A DNA stretch of 6,756 nt from NCBI GenBank assembly GCA_023389455.1, contig JAEWEJ010000219.1:1-6756 (forward strand). The letters are read 5' to 3'. The notes beneath the pieces are model-generated. The model searched no databases. It worked only from the letters and a program-made list of their open reading frames with translations, and was not told where the DNA came from. Positions 5,302 through 6,756 of the stretch are shown here, piece by piece. The stretch's first letter is position 1. Every line of letters begins with the position of its first letter. Source of the DNA: Actinomycetes bacterium. GTDB lineage: Bacteria > Actinomycetota > Actinomycetes > Actinomycetales > Cellulomonadaceae. The translations under genes were made by a program, and so were the position numbers.

Positions 5302-6039
5302 GTGCACGGCTTCCTGCGCCGCTACGAGACGGACACCACCGCCCCCGACGCCCGTGAGGTCCGCCGCGACCTCCTGCGACGCCTGCTGCTGCCGGCCGCC
5401 GCGCTGTGGTGCGTCGTCGTCGGGCTCGGCCTGCTGGTCACCGGGCCCCTGGGCAACCTGCCCGCCGAGGCCGCGGTCAACGAGTGGTTCGTGGCGCAGC
5501 GCACGCCCGCGCTCGACGCCGTCACGACCGCGCTGTCCGCGATCGGGCAGACGGAGTTCCTCATCGGCGCCTGCCTGCTGGGCATCGCCCTGACGTGGTG
5601 GCGCACGCGCCGGTGGTGGTACGCGGTCGTCCCCGGGCTCGCGGTGGCCACCCAGGCGGTGATCTTCCTCACGTCGGCCCTCGTGGTCGGGCGCGAGCGA
5701 CCCGAGGTCGAGCAGCTCGACCACGCACCGCCCACGTCGAGCTTCCCCAGCGGCCACACGGGTGCGGCCGCCGCCTTCTACCTGACGCTCGCGCTCCAGG
5801 CGCAGCGCGTCTCGCACCCCGTCCTGCGGTGGGTGCTGACCGTGCTGTGCGCCCTGGTCCCCGTGGCCGTGGGCGTCGCACGCGCCTACCGGGGGATGCA
5901 CTCGCTGAGCGACGTGGTCGTCGGCCTCCTCAACGGGGCGACGTGCGCCGTGCTCGCCTGGAGCTACCTGCGCCGCTCCCCGGACCCCCGGGGCCGTGGC
6001 GACGTCCGGGACGGTGAGCTGGCGCGGCTACGGTGGTGA
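5302..6039 (+). CDS. PAP2-superfamily membrane phosphatase (second of tandem pair)
   Basis: This 245-residue product has six or so membrane segments and PAP2 motifs: VVGRERP (128-134), SSFPSGH (146-152) and R194-x5-H200-x3-D204. The motif 1 lysine expected seven residues before Arg133 is Ala126, with Arg131 nearby, a variant I associate with actinobacterial PAP2 proteins. Motif 2 and motif 3 catalytic histidines are intact, so activity is likely. An N-terminal cytosolic stretch of about 25 charged residues precedes the first helix. GTG 5302 is chosen because GGAGG lies just upstream (GGAGGACCC then GTG). It begins 21 nt after the first PAP2 stop, which suggests an operon. The pair share motifs but little other sequence, so they are distant paralogues rather than a recent duplication. 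Lipid phosphate or polyprenyl diphosphate substrates are possible. Confidence 0.9.
   Translation: MHGFLRRYETDTTAPDAREVRRDLLRRLLLPAAALWCVVVGLGLLVTGPLGNLPAEAAVNEWFVAQRTPALDAVTTALSAIGQTEFLIGACLLGIALTWWRTRRWWYAVVPGLAVATQAVIFLTSALVVGRERPEVEQLDHAPPTSSFPSGHTGAAAAFYLTLALQAQRVSHPVLRWVLTVLCALVPVAVGVARAYRGMHSLSDVVVGLLNGATCAVLAWSYLRRSPDPRGRGDVRDGELARLRW
6029..6034 (+). promoter_or_regulatory. Possible internal -10 box for a leaderless transcript of the last gene
   Basis: TACGGT lies 6 nt before GTG 6041, the same geometry as the -10 box of the first PAP2 gene. It is inside the 3' end of the second PAP2 gene, so the match may be chance. GGTGG in the same place could act as a weak SD. Confidence 0.3.
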
Positions 6040-6040
6040 C

Positions 6041-6550
6041 GTGGCCCTGTTCTCCCGGCGGCGCCGGCTGCCCGATGCCCTGCGACGCGCACTCGACCTG
6101 CGGGCCGACGCCGTGCTCGCCTCCGCCCCGCTCGTGGACGACCGCTGGGCGGTGGTCACGCGCCGCGCCCTGCACCTCGTCGGGCCGGCCGGCACCGCCC
6201 GCACGCCGTGGGCGGACGTCGACCGCGCGTCGCTCGAGGCGGAGTCCCGCACCCTGGCCGTGCACTGGGTCACCGGGGCGCGCACCGACCTCGTCCTGGC
6301 GCCCGACGTGGACGCGTGGGACCTGGTCCAGTCGTTCCGGGAGCGGGTCCAGCAGTCGATCGTCCACGTCGAGCACGTCACGCTGCCCGGCGGCCGCACG
6401 GTGCGGGTGGCGCTGCGGCGCGACGAGCACGGCGACCTGTTCACCCAGGTGATCGGGGACGGTGCGGTGGACCTGACGGACCCCGCCACCGCGCGGCAGG
6501 TGGCCGCCGCCGAGGCGCACGTGCGCGCCGAGGCGGGCCTGGCGCCGTGA
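6041..6550 (+). CDS. Conserved actinobacterial hypothetical protein, possibly PH-like
   Basis: The 169-residue soluble product begins VALFSRRRRLPDALRRALDL and contains a segment of alternating strands (about 22-86: ADAVLASAPLVDDRWAVVTR, then ALHLV, TPWADVDRASLEAESRTLAV) reminiscent of bacterial PH-like folds, followed by a helix (91-109) and a second beta-rich part. I recall similar short actinobacterial proteins with no assigned function, so the fold is only an inference. There is no signal peptide, membrane segment or catalytic motif. GTG 6041 is chosen because it falls 1 nt after the stop of the second PAP2 gene, consistent with translational coupling, and because a -10-like TACGGT precedes it. 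An in-frame ATG at 5996 would add 15 residues overlapping the PAP2 gene. Confidence 0.8.
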   Translation: MALFSRRRRLPDALRRALDLRADAVLASAPLVDDRWAVVTRRALHLVGPAGTARTPWADVDRASLEAESRTLAVHWVTGARTDLVLAPDVDAWDLVQSFRERVQQSIVHVEHVTLPGGRTVRVALRRDEHGDLFTQVIGDGAVDLTDPATARQVAAAEAHVRAEAGLAP

Positions 6551-6645
6551 TCGAGGCCACCGCCGGCGCCCGCCCGCGCCCGGCACGGGCGTCCGGGACG
6601 GGCCAGGTCACCGCCGCCGTGTCCGCCGCACCCCCGAGAGCCTGC

Positions 6646-6651
6646 TAGGGT
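6646..6651 (+). promoter_or_regulatory. -10 box of the tRNA-Asn gene
   Basis: TAGGGT fits TAnnnT and ends 13 nt before the mature tRNA, placing the transcript start a few bases upstream of it. A T-run follows. No clear -35 was found in 6551-6645, a stretch with no other recognisable feature. Confidence 0.5.
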
Positions 6652-6664
6652 TTTCCCCGCACGA

Positions 6665-6737
6665 TCCCCCGTAGCTCAATTGGCAGAGCATTCGACTGTT
6701 AATCGAAGGGTTACTGGTTCGAGTCCAGTCGGGGGAG
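6665..6737 (+). tRNA. tRNA-Asn (anticodon GTT)
   Basis: A complete 73-nt cloverleaf: acceptor TCCCCCG/CGGGGGA, D stem GCTC/GAGC, anticodon stem TTCGA/TCGAA with loop CTGTTAA (anticodon GTT at 6698-6700), T stem ACTGG/CCAGT, and discriminator G73 as expected for Asn. CCA is not encoded (the next bases are CAC), unlike the other tRNA gene in this window. Confidence 0.97.
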
Positions 6738-6742
6738 CACCT

Positions 6743-6752
6743 GGAGGCCTCC
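6743..6752 (+). terminator. Palindrome after tRNA-Asn, possible terminator start
   Basis: GGAGGCCTCC is a perfect 10-bp palindrome just after the tRNA. It has no loop of its own and the window ends 4 nt later, so whether it belongs to a terminator cannot be judged. Confidence 0.2.
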
Positions 6753-6756
6753 GTCC

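Noticed and set aside
4462..5901. A 479-codon minus-strand ORF
   Set aside because: It is antisense to the two PAP2 genes and the tRNA. The product is Gly/His/Gln/Arg-rich shadow sequence.

Overview
The very high GC content, near-total G/C at third codon positions, GTG starts and the gene set (BldC-type regulator, DUF3145, DUF1206) point to an actinobacterium, most plausibly a Micrococcales member near Cellulomonas. The genus is an inference; no marker gene here settles it.

Layout. The left half is read on the minus strand. From right to left it holds a DUF1206 membrane protein (4284-3502), a BldC-like MerR-type regulator (3328-3104), a peptide deformylase (2963-2475), a DUF3145 protein (2324-1824), and a large membrane protein starting near 1587 that runs off the left edge. 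The right half is read on the plus strand: a CAT-anticodon tRNA (4407-4483), two tandem PAP2-superfamily membrane phosphatases (4585-5280 and 5302-6039), a small actinobacterial hypothetical protein (6041-6550) and tRNA-Asn (6665-6737). The divergent boundary lies at 4285-4406. Longer ORFs on the opposite strands are high-GC shadows.

Main observation. The 5' leader of the bldC-like gene (minus strand, 3420-3346) carries a cyclic-di-GMP class I (GEMM) riboswitch aptamer. The conserved GGCAAACC and GACGCAAAGCC segments flank a GNRA-capped hairpin, and a second hairpin with a receptor-like AG bulge ends in CUACCGA. A promoter (TTGCAC-18-CATAGT) would start the RNA right before the aptamer, and the Shine-Dalgarno (SD) site lies a few bases after it. 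In Streptomyces, c-di-GMP controls development through BldD and BldC is a separate developmental brake. A c-di-GMP switch on a bldC homologue would join the two at the RNA level.

Second observation. The left-edge protein looks like a fusion of an NqrB/RnfD-type membrane domain with a ferredoxin-reductase-type flavoprotein domain, but the FAD- and NAD(P)-binding motifs of the latter are strongly degenerate. A LacI-family-like operator lies upstream, and its translation start is ambiguous between two frames.

The plus-strand genes PAP2-PAP2-hypothetical are closely spaced (21 nt and 1 nt) and probably form an operon behind a leaderless promoter. The two phosphatases differ in their motif 1 lysine and motif 3 serine. 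No CRISPR array, insertion sequence or phage gene was seen, and no gene-free stretch exceeds about 300 bases.
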